Of a stretch of 46,184 nucleotides of DNA, positions 23,681 through 34,450 are shown piece after piece. Origin of the DNA: Apostichopus parvimensis (lineage: Eukaryota; Echinodermata; Holothuroidea; Aspidochirotida; Stichopodidae); assembly GCA_000934455.1 (NCBI GenBank), contig KN883715.1, forward strand, positions 72,095 through 118,278. The letters are read 5' to 3'. Below the pieces are notes generated by a model that was not told the DNA's origin, made no database searches, and saw only the letters and a program-made list of their open reading frames with translations. The first letter of the stretch is position 1, and each line of letters opens with the position of its first letter. The position numbers were made by a program, and so were the translations under genes.

Positions 23681-23732
23681 CACGGTAGAACAAAAGTGCT
23701 GAGGTTGGTAGGAGACAGGTAAGCTAGGTGCG
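23681..23732 (-). mobile_element. Fold-back element, right-arm fragment
   Basis: CACGGTAGAACAAAAGTGCTGAGG then GGTAGGAGACAGGTAAGCTAGG. On the minus strand it reads CTTACCTGTCTCC ... GCAC ... TCTACCGTG. The plus strand contains ACAG|GTAAGC, a donor-like site. Confidence 0.65.
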
Positions 23733-24040
23733 ACGTAAATTTTGTTCATTTCATATTTCAGTATATTAAATACCAATCTTGCTATTTTACATTAGCACCG
23801 CCACATTCTCTTTCGTATTTCTTTAATTTTTCCCCTTTCCAAAAATAGTTCCTTACTCTGATTTTGATAAATTTTAAGTGCAACGCTTAAAATCCCAGAA
23901 CAAGTTATCTCAAAGTAGTTAATAATTAGTTGATAATTTCCAATTTACATATTTGTTTTTGCTTGCGATAAATAATTGATATGATAAAAACGTAGCAATA
24001 TATGTAAGTTTTATTTATGTCAAAAAATATCATGAATTTT

Positions 24041-24116
24041 ACCTCACTCCGTGTTACTGTACCTTACTGTCTTACTGTACCTGTCTCCTGAATAGTACAT
24101 CTGAACTCTGATCTAA
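24041..24116 (+). mobile_element. Fold-back element, left arm copy
   Basis: CCTCACTCC, then CTTACTGTACCTGTCTCCTGAATAGTACATCTGAACTCTGATCTAAT. A family arm with a small duplication (ACTGTACCTTACTGTCTTACTG) in the terminus. Runs straight into the AGGTCA-rich fragment. Confidence 0.7.
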
Positions 24117-24123
24117 TTATCTT

Positions 24124-24149
24124 TGGTCAGTTGAGGTCAGCAGAGGTCA
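24124..24149 (+). repeat. Triple AGGTCA-type half-site repeat, spacing 4
   Basis: TGGTCA GTTG AGGTCA GCAG AGGTCA: the same layout as the first unit at 3308-3333, with one changed base in the first hexamer. A fragment of the same interspersed repeat, lying in intron 1 about 1.2 kb before the glycine-loop exon. Confidence 0.75.
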
Positions 24150-24360
24150 GAGTCTGAAATTCGTGGATCAACTGCATTCTTGGTTATATGTGGATCCACA
24201 TAATTGAGCACAATAATATTGTGGTCTATGATGTTTCTTGTTAAATCTTTTCATATAAAATGTGGAAATTAAGATATCGCTGAGACAATTGGCTAGCTTT
24301 CTGGTTAACCAGATAACCTACATGTACTCCTGTTTGTGTGTGTAATTAATCAATTGCAAC

Positions 24361-24430
24361 TTCTACCATTGCATCTCCCTTACATGTCTTCACTCTACTA
24401 TTGCACTCTTTCCATCCACCTAGCCTTTCT
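24361..24430 (+). mobile_element. Fold-back element, left arm fragment
   Basis: CATCTCCCTTACATGTCTTC followed by ATTGCACTCTTTCCATCCACCTAGCC. Matches the terminus and GCACTCT..ATC.ACC.AGCC blocks in order. Confidence 0.6.
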
Positions 24431-25310
24431 GTATTAAAGTTAGTAAGTTTTGGAATTTTATCAGTTCTAGGTAAAATCCTCGTTGAAGTTTAATGTCATT
24501 CCAGGTCACATCATCAGCCAGTCTGTATGTCTCAATACTTGTCTGGTTATATTCAGTGCTTGACATGCAAATCAAATATTCACTATGCGACTTCAAAAAA
24601 TTTGCATATTTGGGGGATGTTTTTGTCACTTACCTTATGTTTACATGGAGACACTTGCCTGTGAACAACCTGCTGCGATATGCAAGTCTAGCGTTTCATT
24701 CCGTCAGATCTCGGCTCAAGGGCTCTCTCCATTCAATCACGTACAATTTCACGGCCATTAACAGCTTTTCCTAAATGCTACAGCATGCTTTGTCCTTTTA
24801 AGTGGCCAAAGAGAAACAGCTACAAACAGCAGAAATTCAAGCCCTGCCGGTTTGAAGAACTTCCGAGAGTTCAATCTAGCCGCTATGTCGATGATGAATT
24901 TGCAATGAGTCCAGATAACAAGAGGCAAAGTTTGACGTACGTTTGAAGTTTACCCAAGGTTCGCACCTGTAGGCATAAAGGATGGAAAACTGCGACAAGT
25001 ATTAAAGTACTCGTGGGTAAAGCATCGCTGAATTCTTCGGGATTGAGAAAAGAGAAATCGCCACATTAATAGCAGGCAAAAAGTTTCACTGATTTCTGAG
25101 CTTTCTGACATGTGATTTCTGAGCCTCTCTGCCCATGAGTTGATATCCATGAATCAACATGTACTTTAAAAGGTGGAATATATATATGTGAAACCATCTC
25201 CTTTATAAATTAAGACTTTATTTCAGGTAGTTTTGTAGGTTTTAAATATTTTTTAATTTTTAATTTTTTATAATTGCATTGAATTCTGTTTCTATTTGTT
25301 TCATTTACAG

Positions 25311-25366
25311 TAAATTTTGACCATTTCCAGATCTTGAGGGCCATTGGCAAAGGAAGCTTTGGCAAG
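25311..25366 (+). CDS. STK32: STK32 (YANK) kinase, second coding exon, glycine-rich loop
   Basis: The 56-bp exon completes the split valine codon and reads [19 protein letters not shown]. It ends exactly at AAG|GTGAGT. The acceptor is TTTGTTTCATTTACAG|T. Combined with the first exon it gives 108 nt, 36 codons, with no frame break. GKGSFG (residues 30-35 of the joined protein) is kinase subdomain I, the nucleotide-binding glycine-rich loop. The preceding [12 protein letters not shown] is a hallmark of STK32 proteins and separates them from most other AGC kinases. In vertebrate STK32 genes, as far as I recall, an intron also follows this lysine before the VCIVQK segment, which supports the boundary. 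The catalytic lysine (VAIK equivalent), HRD and DFG motifs are not in the window, so this is only the start of a kinase of roughly 400 residues. Confidence 0.93.
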
Positions 25367-25568
25367 GTGAGTGGTTCTTTCACAACCCTTTTTTCCGAAT
25401 CTCCTTTCTTCGTTTCATCTGTTGATAACCTTTAACCCGTCTCTAAACCCCGTCCTCCTCCTTTTCTTATCTCTTTTCGCTGACACGCTTTCGCCGCTCG
25501 TTGAGTCGAGGGATTCAAACTTGACGAAACTTGATGATACTGTAACTTTACTGTTGTATGCTGTTTGC

Positions 25569-25712
25569 TTCCTCACTTACCTGTCTCCTCAGAGCATGGG
25601 CACTCTCCATCTACCGTGTCAAGAGTGAACTCTTGCTTTATGCCCATGTTCATTATAGACATGGTAGACAGAGAAAGAGTGTTAATGTTGTTAGGAGACA
25701 GGCTAGGTATAT
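25569..25712. mobile_element. Fold-back element, short hairpin copy
   Basis: Left arm CCTCACTTACCTGTCTCCTC ... GGGCACTCTCCATCTACCGTGTC (25571-25620) pairs with right arm GACATGGTAGACAGAGAAAGAGTG ... GGAGACAGGCTAGG (25658-25707). The intervening segment is about 37 bp, so the internal unique region has been lost and the copy is almost a simple hairpin. It lies about 200 bp after the glycine-loop exon. Confidence 0.8.
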
Positions 25713-25740
25713 AATTACTAAATAAATATTATAAAAAAAT

Positions 25741-25775
25741 ATATAAAAAAAAAAGAAGAATTTTTTTTTTAATAA
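25741..25775. repeat. A/T homopolymer tract
   Basis: Runs of A then T (ATAAAAAAAAAAGAAGAATTTTTTTTT-type). Low complexity, no function inferred. Confidence 0.8.
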
Positions 25776-26347
25776 AACGAGCTGAGGTTTGGAATTTATT
25801 CAATAGTGTTTGATGTACATGTACAACAGTGGGTTCCAGTCGGAGTCTTTGGGAATCAGGTGTGTACAGTACATTGTTGATGGTAAGCATGTACATTACA
25901 ATATATGTAATTACCAGTTAACTAGTCTTTTTTCATTGTTAAGGTACAATATATTCATGATCAAGAAGATTAATCTGCAATACCACTCATAAAGACATAT
26001 CCCAAGAGATTTTTGTCAAGGAAACTACAAAAATTTCTCAAAGTGAAAAAATCTGCGTAAAATATTCTGCTAGCTACAGATGATCATGACTCTCATCCCC
26101 TTTATCTTTGCATATTAAGATAGCAGGACATGAATATTCATTTGAGGCACAGCTTTCATTTTCTTACAATTTTTATTTGTGTTTGTGTCAATATTTGGAG
26201 TAATATATATTTAAGCAAAATCTCATTTTGCTGAACATATTTACTGATCATAATCACAAAAATATTCCCAAATCACCTTAAACGTGCATTTACTTTCTGC
26301 ATTCTGTAAATATACATCTTTGCAAAGGAAAGTGGCTATGCTGTACT

Positions 26348-26399
26348 CACCAGATTTCGGTGAATGAATTGCTCACCAAATTTTGGTGAATGAATTGCT
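26348..26399. repeat. 26-bp tandem repeat, each unit partly palindromic
   Basis: Two units (26348-26373 and 26374-26399) differ at three positions. Each starts CACCA..TT..GGTG and ends AATGAATTGCT. The second unit contains CACCAAA/TTTTGGTG, a near-perfect inverted repeat. Confidence 0.85.
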
Positions 26400-26714
26400 T
26401 ACCGCCTCTCATTGTTTTGAGTATTAAAAGAGACTTTGTGTACCAGTGGAACATAAACTTGGATTCATGATTAAGTTCAAAACAAGCATGAAAGCAACAT
26501 CAATTTAGTCACTTATTAATACACATCGTCCATTAGCTGCAATGAAACTGCAGTAAACTGTGGAAAACGAGGAATACCTGCTGGAAAACTTGACAAATGC
26601 ACTTCGTTAATATCCAATATTTCACCCAGGGGCAATTAATGCTACTTATAGGTACCTTTGATCATTGAAAGTTTAACAGTTCTATAGCAGCGGCGTCTCT
26701 TTGTACATGTACAT

Positions 26715-26733
26715 ATATATGTGTGTGTGTGTG
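26715..26733. repeat. (AT)n(GT)n microsatellite
   Basis: ATATATATGTGTGTGTGTG-type dinucleotide run. Confidence 0.9.
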
Positions 26734-26907
26734 CCTTGTCTCTCTTGGGTAAATCTTTTAGTTGGCATAAATGTAGTTGTTCATATCAAGATAGAGCTAT
26801 TCAGGGACGTGATTTATTCTCCCCTCAAAGGATGAAGAATACGGAAGTGAAGAAGCAGGGAGTGCATGAGAAAATCCCCACGGATTATTGATAATGGTGA
26901 TTAAGAG

Positions 26908-27330
26908 GTGGGGGAGGGGGGGGGTGGTATGAAGTAGTAACCATAACCAAAGTCACTTAAAACTTTCTTAGAAAGGTCAGGAGTGAATTGTGTCCAAATT
27001 GAGAAGCTAGATGATTTCAGCCTTATAATGCTCATTATATGTCAAATGAAATGTTGACTGGATGGATTGAAAATTGAGCAATTCTCCTTTTGTCAGTGAT
27101 ATCACTGGGAATTCTCTGGAAAAGGGAAAGGAAGAGGGAAAGAAAGATGGAAGGGGGGGAGGGGGAGAAGTCGGCAACTTTGGGGCTTCCTTTATTCTGT
27201 CCATTCTCCTTGCCTACTACACCTTGATATACCTTCCTGTGTACCTGGTCTACAAACGGGCAGCATTAAGAGATGTACCGGGTCTGTTGGGGATGGGGGA
27301 GGGATAGATTTGGAGGGGGGGGTTTGGTAG
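26908..27330. repeat. G-rich region with G-quadruplex-like runs
   Basis: Three G-rich clusters at 26908-26928, 27150-27172 and 27280-27330 carry multiple runs of four or more G on the plus strand. Sequence composition only. Confidence 0.6.
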
Positions 27331-27689
27331 AGCTGGCAACTCAAAAAGTAATATGATCTGAGTTTCAACATGTGTCACATTTCAGTCTACTCTTCATAAA
27401 AAAAATTTGGTACAGCGACAGCAGCATAACTTCCATCACAAGTGTAATTTGGTTTTGGTTGAAATCCTGAAGCAGCCAATATTTTGATGTATTCAGGTTT
27501 TGAGATGTTTAACAAAAAAAAAATGGATAACTGATGCGTAAAAACAACTGTTCAAAGCTCATAAACTTTGCTTTTAATACTGAAAATCCGAATCGGGAGT
27601 GCAGTATTTGACAGAGTTTCTCCCTTTGTTATCAAGTCGTGCAAAATTGTCTTAAACTCAGAAGTGTCATGCGTAGTGTAAGGTATCGT

Positions 27690-27985
27690 CATTTGCATGT
27701 ACTTGTAACCGTACCGAGATGGAATATCTTCTGAAATTAACCGTCGAGGACCTCCTTACATCTCGAATGTCCTTTCCAAGGGTGGCTCCCGTAACTTTGT
27801 CTCAGAGTGTTCAGTGCACGAGAAAGAGGAAAGTTCTAGGAGAGGAATAAACCGATTGATGAGGAGAAACCTCATCAGCCGTGAAAAACGACCGTGAACA
27901 GATTCAGTCACTCGGTAGCCTCCTAGGATGGATAGAGTGTTAACCCAGGCAAACGTTAGTTCACGATCTCTCGGAGAGAAAAGTT
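27690..27985. other. CpG-richer, non-repetitive intronic block
   Basis: Compared with its surroundings this stretch has many more CpG dinucleotides (for example CCGTACCG, ACCGTCGAGG, CGTGAAAAACGACCG) and no obvious repeats. It includes ATTTGCAT near 27691, an octamer for POU-domain factors. It could be a cis-regulatory module in intron 2, but there is no direct evidence. A 79-codon open frame at 27928-28167 has no recognisable domain. Confidence 0.25.
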
Positions 27986-29105
27986 TGTTGCATCCATCCG
28001 TGTTACGGATGAAGTTTCTTTTTAAAAGTCCATTTTCTTTCCAGTTTGTATCGAGAGCTGTAATTACCCTTGTTCACTGTAATTTAGTATTAAGTACTAT
28101 GTTATTGCGAAAGGTATATAATAGAAAGGTGCCAGTCCTTTCGGTCTCGTGGATAAAAAGGTTGTAGCTTTCAGAAGCAATGAAACCCAGCAGCTGGGAC
28201 ATTGTGGTGGGGTTCGATCGCTGGCCGACCAAAATAAGGTGGGCTTTTCATAGGAATTGACTGTATTTCCCCATTTGAAATGTTCTTCCATATTGCATTG
28301 TAATGAATCCACAATGAGCTAAAACATGAAGCTAACATGAAGCTAAAACATGAAGTGTAAGAGGCCATGTCTTTCTTTGGTTCTTACAAACGCTGTATGT
28401 GGCCGCTTACATAGCCTCGTAAAATAATTCATTGATTTATTATCAGGTGGTCCAGCATGGGGAAGCAAAGTCATGACTGCGACCATGGCATTTATTCTGT
28501 CACTTTCTATGCTGCGACTTAATTTGGAAGATAGTGAAACTGCATGCGAGAGGATGTACGGCTAGTTTCATTGCGAATTAAATAATACATTACCGACACG
28601 AGAAATCAAGAAAATCGATACCAAAATATGACTGAAAATCATTGTCATTGAAACAACTAACATGTAGGATGAAATAACAATTTGAAGTGAAACAGCTTTC
28701 TGGTCCGGTTTTGTGTTTTGGTTATTAATTGCATGGCTAGAATTAATCGACTGTGCTGGGGATCTTTACTTTTTGGCCTGCCATAATTCTCTCATCAATT
28801 TCAATTTTCCAAGGGTTGAGTAAAGTCTTTGGTCTTTGGCCTTTTGGTTGAGAAATGAATGAAGTCTTGTTTCACTACTTTTGTAAGAACCTTGATTTGA
28901 TAATTATGCAAATAAAGGGGGGGGGGGTATCTTCGCTTGATACATTTCAATGTTTATAATTTTGAGTGACAATTTGGTAATATAATGTCAATAATATTTT
29001 TGGTAAAATCTCTATAACCAAAAATGAGAAAACATTCTATTGGTGTTGTTCAGATTATTACTAATAAATGATTTATATTTTTTCATTTTTTTTTATATAG
29101 ATTAA

Positions 29106-29260
29106 CTTCATTCCTCCCTTACCTGTATCCTATCCATGAATACAATCTGATCTGCCTAGCGTAACAACTGGTGACATTTGCACAGCGCCCCCAGTAACTC
29201 GCTTTGTAGTCGCTGCCCTATAATCCTATCCAAGCTACCATTCTGCATGCTTGTAGCATT
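29106..29260 (+). mobile_element. Fold-back element, left arm plus centre
   Basis: CTTCATTCCTCCCTTACCTG, ACAATCTGATCTGCCTAGC, ACAACTGGTGACATTTGCACAGCGCCCCC, then CTGCCCTATAATCC and AGCTACCATTCTGCATGC. Blocks match the 19436-19718 copy in order through the centre; the right arm is missing. Confidence 0.8.
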
Positions 29261-30180
29261 TATATTCATAGTGCTTGTGTATCTATTTAATAAATCGTAT
29301 CACTGGTTACGTTCATTTCTTGACCGGACATTATAAAGTAATTTCTTACGATCTGTTTGGTGTGAATATAAAAAGTGCGTGTGATGAAGTAGCTAGGTGT
29401 GAATATAAAGTAGGTGCATGAATATGCTTGTCACTTTATGGTGTTAAAATAGTAATGTAAATGTGTTATAAATCCTAACAACCGTCGCAAAGGAAGCGAA
29501 AAATGTTCTTTTCCCTTCATGTGAACAACAAGACCCCCAGGGGATGTAACTCAACACCTGCCTGTCCTTGGAAAGTCTGTAATAGATCGTGAACATGTTA
29601 AATCTCGTTGGGCATCGATTTGCGAGGGGCTTGTCAAGGAGTCAACTCGAAGCATTTCATGAGGTGCTGACTTCTTTCGTATTTCTTTGTTTTTACGATT
29701 TGAAAATCCCGAATTTTTCTGATTTAACGGTCAAATGATTGTTGGTATAATTTATAGCTGAAAGCCAATTACAGACAGAATGCTATATGTAGTTGGGAAG
29801 TGCCTCACAAATTTGGAAAAGACGTTACATAGAATTGACTCGAACCGAATTTTAACCATGAAATGACTTGAAGTGCAGGTATGCAGCCCTAATATGGAGT
29901 GATTCCTGTAAACTTGGGGGGAGGGGATGAGAGGTGGGGGGATATGGATATCGAGGGGATTGAGAGGGGGGTTGGATGGGTAGTATATCCCATTTTCATG
30001 CAGTACTCTCTGAAAAGTTGCAAAGGCACTTTGCCTGTTAAAAATTTGCATATTCACAAAAAACAAAAAAAAAACAGTCAAATGACTAGACTATAATCTA
30101 AAAGAGAGAGAGATAAAAGAAAGAGAAGCTTAGTAGCAACAGGAATTCAGATTAAACAGAGTCTATTAACTTTGCTCATC

Positions 30181-30356
30181 TCTAAACCTGTCTCTGTTCT
30201 ACACCTGCACTCAAATCAACTGAATTATGAAGAGGAAGGGGCGTGTTGACCCTGAAGTAGCTGTTCAGTGGAGTCGCAACTAGTGCTAAAATGTTTATCG
30301 ACGTTTGTTTGCTAGGTAGATTTGAGTGCATATGTATTAAGTGGAGACAGGTAAGT
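30181..30356. mobile_element. Fold-back element, both ends
   Basis: Left end TAAACCTGTCTC ... CACCTGCACTCAAATCAAC (30183-30220) pairs with right end CTAGGTAGATTTGAGTGCA ... GTGGAGACAGGTAAG (30313-30355). The roughly 90-bp centre does not match other copies, so this is a degraded or separate subfamily member. The right end gives ACAG|GTAAGT, a consensus-quality donor. Confidence 0.75.
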
Positions 30357-31726
30357 ACCGTAGTTTGTGACTTCCCAAGCCGATAAGTTTCGGGGTATTT
30401 ATGCAAACCAATAAATTAGAACCAAATTTCAAAAGTCCATGCAAGACCTCGGACGTGGCTCTTGTTACTCCCGTGGGGAAAAAATAGAACCAAAACGACA
30501 ACACTTAGTAGAGATGCATGTGACCTCACATGCTGACCTTGTTCGTTTGTGTGCCTTTCGGTGGCCTCCATCTTAACATGTGTAGCAGTGAATTTGAAAA
30601 TCAATATTCTGATATATGCTCGTTTTTGCTCAAGGATGACTTTAAAGAGAGAATAAAAGGAGGCATTTGATGAAGTGTCCGGGAACAAATAGCAAAGAAA
30701 AGTGTTTTTTTTTTATCCTCCCTCAAATTATGAATATTTTGTAAGAAAAAGTGAAGAATTCTTTATCTACAATTTAAAGTGTTTCCTTTCAACTTTGACT
30801 AACAAATTCTAAAACCTAAGCAAGTTGTCATTTTGTTCCTCTTAAAATACAGTTTTAAATTGTAAATTTTAGACATATTTCTTATTATATTTTGAATAAA
30901 TTACTGTCATATTAATTTATTTCAGTACTTTCTAGCCTGTTGTATGTATGCATGGCACTGAATTTTTTCTGCATCTCTAGTAGTGACAATCAGCCAGTAA
31001 TGCGAAATCTGCCGACAGTTGTTGGACTCGTAAAGGTTGTACGTTATCTTAAACGACCAAAAAAAAGGAAGAATTAACAGCTCTTAAAACAACCTAATAA
31101 ATGATGGAAAATGAAACAAGAATAGCAACCAGTAAATACCAGACAAAAATATACGTACAAACTTAGAAAGATCACCACCGTATTAAATGCAAACTCTTTG
31201 CCGCCCGAAAAAAGGGTAGAAAAAAACGATGGTGCGGGCCAAACAGACAAATCAATTGCGTAAAGGAAGAGGGCCTAAGAAAATACAACACAAACAGGAA
31301 AGGATAACAATCAACTTTCTTTGATAAAACAAGTACGAAGTAACAAAATTCTGTTCTGAACTTCGTTGTTGATGTTCAAGTTGGTTGCCGAAAGTTTGAG
31401 GCTGTCCTGTTAATAAGTCTTACACAAGCAATTAAATATACGCAACATGTGGTATAACTATTTTCTTCTTCATGTGATCAAAACATCATATAGAAAATTA
31501 AAATATTTCATTTTAAACTAAGAAAACAAAAGAAGATGGATCAGTGTTAGTGAATGAGAAACTTTTAAACAGGAAAAGAAGTGGGAAAGTATTTTGACAC
31601 ATTCAATACAAAAACGGTGTATCATGATTTCAACTCATTCTTGAAATAAATCTCCTGCTACTGCGGTCAGAGTGCTATTGTTACGTGACAAACCACAGAC
31701 CAGAAAAAGACAGGTACAGCTTTTGT

Positions 31727-32083
31727 TTACAAACAATAGCAGCACTTCTCTGTTGGGAACTGGATGCTCATTACTTTCACAGAGGGTCCCTGGATGTCTG
31801 CACTCAGGCGTGAGCAATATTCAGGCTGCATAATGAGCAGTTGTGTGCTGCCAGCTGGGCCGGCGATGATCGAAGTTGAAATTTGCGAGCCTTCCCCTAA
31901 AAATTGACAACATTCTTGCTCATATCCTGATACCCTCTCTGGGTCACTGCTTCTCTTCATTTCAACTCTGCCAAATTCCGGAAGCGTACGACTTTGTATT
32001 TTGAACTTTATGAATTTTTCCTCTATGGGTTGGGTTTTTAAGTCGGTTGAATTCCCATTCTCATCTCTCTCGTGTGCATACAA
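31727..32083 (-). other. 118-codon open frame, unrecognised
   Basis: The longest open frame free of N in the window, on the strand opposite to STK32. The translation has mixed composition (for example RTLPEFGRVEMKRSS and GPAGSTQLLIMQPEYC) rather than low complexity, but I see no domain, signal peptide or membrane segment. No splice context or polyadenylation signal was identified around it. It may be a chance frame, a remnant, or an exon of an opposite-strand gene nested in the intron. Confidence 0.15.
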
Positions 32084-32380
32084 GTATCATATGTGAACGA
32101 TTGACACTGGTCGTGTTGACCGAGCCATGTCATGTAAATGTACGCATAATTAGATACTGTGGAATTCAGAGATCTGCATCTGTTCCTTATGATAGCAAGA
32201 ACATATCATGAACCATTCAACGCATTATTGAAAGTTTTGTGTCCCACAAATTCTAATGAACGTTTCTAAGTTTGATACCCTTAGTTAATTTGCAAACCCG
32301 CTGAAGTTGATCATGACTTAAAATTTCATAATTCCTTGAAGCAACATTTTGGTGGCAGAAAGTAACAGATTATGTTTTGG

Positions 32381-34055
32381 CTGCCAAATTACATGACTAA
32401 ATGCTAAATGTAGCTTTTTTTTGGTTAATGTAGTTTTTGTTTTGTTTAGTACAGTACCTTCAACAGCAAGGGTTACTATAATTACATGGCCCTGCAGCAA
32501 GTAAGCAGCAGGCCACATCCAGCCCGTGAGAGATCTTAATTCGGTCATCGAACCTCAAAACCGCCCCACGATTCTATGCAGGGTCTTTAAGGCCGTAGGC
32601 TTCAGCACCCTACCGGCCTACTCCGCACATTGCTGCAATCTGGGTATACTGAGAATTTTCTAACTTGTCTAAACGTTTTGCTCCATTACTAATGTTTTTT
32701 TGTCCGCTGGCATTTGTAGCAATCTTAATTTAGAAGCCCCAGCTGCCCTGCAGGGTCTATACAACCAGCATAGGGAGTAATCAAAGATACGATCTGAATC
32801 GAGTCTACGAATGTTAAGCTGATATACACTAGGTATTTAAAATTTGTCGTTAACATTTTTATTGCCAAGGAATGTCGGTAATGTCCCATGTCTGTGTGTG
32901 GGGGTATGTGCACATGTGTTTTGCTTGCACCGAATCTAATAAGATAGATTATATCGATTAAGTCGTTCTGCCGTATGTCATACCGGTCTTTGTCGTTAGA
33001 TCCTTGCAGAGCGTACAAATCACTGTAACAGGATATTGTTTATGACTTTTTTCTTTGCTCATTTCAAAAGAAACGATGGAGTTAAAGTTGTAAACTTAAC
33101 CCTCGCTCTGTACGCAAAGTATGGAGATTGTTGTCGTCATTGACAGTTATTGATAATGTTGTTTGTCTCCGAATGTATACTAATACTTCCCACTCAGCGT
33201 GCAGTCTAATCAGTCTGTTGATGAAAGTGCTCTTACATTAATAATTGCAGTCACGTAATCCCACGTAAATCACAGGATGCTGACGTTTTGACTTTTATGT
33301 TTACAGACAATTCCATTTGGTGAGTCAGCCCCTATTAAAAGTTTTTTTAATTTTTGATTTATATTAATTTGCAGATCATTTTCGCTGGGAAACTGTTTTT
33401 CAATGGTGAAAACAAATGGGAAAATCACCTCCGCTCCCCCCTACCTCCAATAAAAAATCAAAGGAAATGAGGTTCATGTGACTACAATAATATGTTTAGT
33501 TTTGACTTCATCAAGTCTTCAAGTGTGTTAAGGAACATTTAATCTGTAATATCGCACAGATGGAATAGCTATATGGGAGAGTTCTTCACGTTAGTAAATC
33601 ACATAGACCCAAAGATGATGGTAAAGGTTTGGAGGCTGAATTTGGAGTCAAATATGGGACAGCCTGCTGGTGATATAAAGTGGACATAATTGCACATAAA
33701 AATATTTCCTCCCCCCTTCCACCCCATCCCGAATCTCACTAGAACTGATGGAATTACTTGAATGGACTGCAAATGTTTCTACAACTAAACTAAATGATGA
33801 ATAACTAGCTAAGTGGGATTATGTAGTCACATTGCTGTAATCACATTGGGACCTATTAGCTGGGTTGAGGAATACCCACAGGGGGTGGGGTCCAGGCTTT
33901 TATCATGGAGGGGGGACACCAGGAATTGATATAGGTCTGTTCAAAGGATATCTTTTCCCGATGGTGGTATCGCCACCACCGACATATGTCTGACAGTAGA
34001 TACAGAATCCAAAATGTTTTCAAAGTTTCGCAGATTGATTCAGAAAGTACACGTT
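32381..34055. repeat. 1,675-bp segment duplicated across the N gap, copy 1
   Basis: Nearly identical to 34451-36127 in direct orientation. I count about a dozen single-base differences (for example T at 33001 versus A at 35071, T at 33132 versus C at 35202) plus small homopolymer indels. The copy ends exactly at the gap edge. The pattern is that of two overlapping contig ends or alleles left unmerged by the assembler. Confidence 0.95.
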
Positions 34056-34450
34056 NNNNNNNNNNNNNNNNNNNNNNNNNNNNNNNNNNNNNNNNNNNNN
34101 NNNNNNNNNNNNNNNNNNNNNNNNNNNNNNNNNNNNNNNNNNNNNNNNNNNNNNNNNNNNNNNNNNNNNNNNNNNNNNNNNNNNNNNNNNNNNNNNNNNN
34201 NNNNNNNNNNNNNNNNNNNNNNNNNNNNNNNNNNNNNNNNNNNNNNNNNNNNNNNNNNNNNNNNNNNNNNNNNNNNNNNNNNNNNNNNNNNNNNNNNNNN
34301 NNNNNNNNNNNNNNNNNNNNNNNNNNNNNNNNNNNNNNNNNNNNNNNNNNNNNNNNNNNNNNNNNNNNNNNNNNNNNNNNNNNNNNNNNNNNNNNNNNNN
34401 NNNNNNNNNNNNNNNNNNNNNNNNNNNNNNNNNNNNNNNNNNNNNNNNNN
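34056..34450. other. Assembly gap, 395 N
   Basis: Unresolved bases. Open frames spanning it are artefacts of reading N as unknown residues. Because the flanks duplicate one another, the gap may not correspond to any missing sequence. Confidence 1.

Larger units (their letters stand above)
17715..25310 (+). other. STK32 intron 1 (7,596 bp, phase 1)
   Basis: The intron is bounded by GTGAGT and TTTACAG. It contains no recognisable coding exon. It holds at least ten full or partial copies of the CTTACCTGTCTCC fold-back element (listed separately), a purine-rich stretch near 18515-18625, AT-rich spacer, and an AGGTCA-rich repeat fragment at 24124-24149. Short open frames here read as low-complexity or random peptide. 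Confidence 0.75.

Noticed and set aside
25858..25890. Possible STK32 exon 3 (CAG followed by GTGTGTACAGTACATTG, then GGTAAGC)
   Set aside because: The start resembles Val-Cys, but the frame reads V C T V H C and then stops; the VCIVQK segment and catalytic lysine region are absent.
27007..27307. Pro/Ser-rich and Gly/Lys-rich frames on opposite strands
   Set aside because: They are complementary translations of a G-rich low-complexity tract.
32515..32640. tRNA-like or SINE-like box B on the minus strand (GAGGTTCGATGACC)
   Set aside because: No matching box A at the right distance and no cloverleaf; also part of the duplicated assembly segment.
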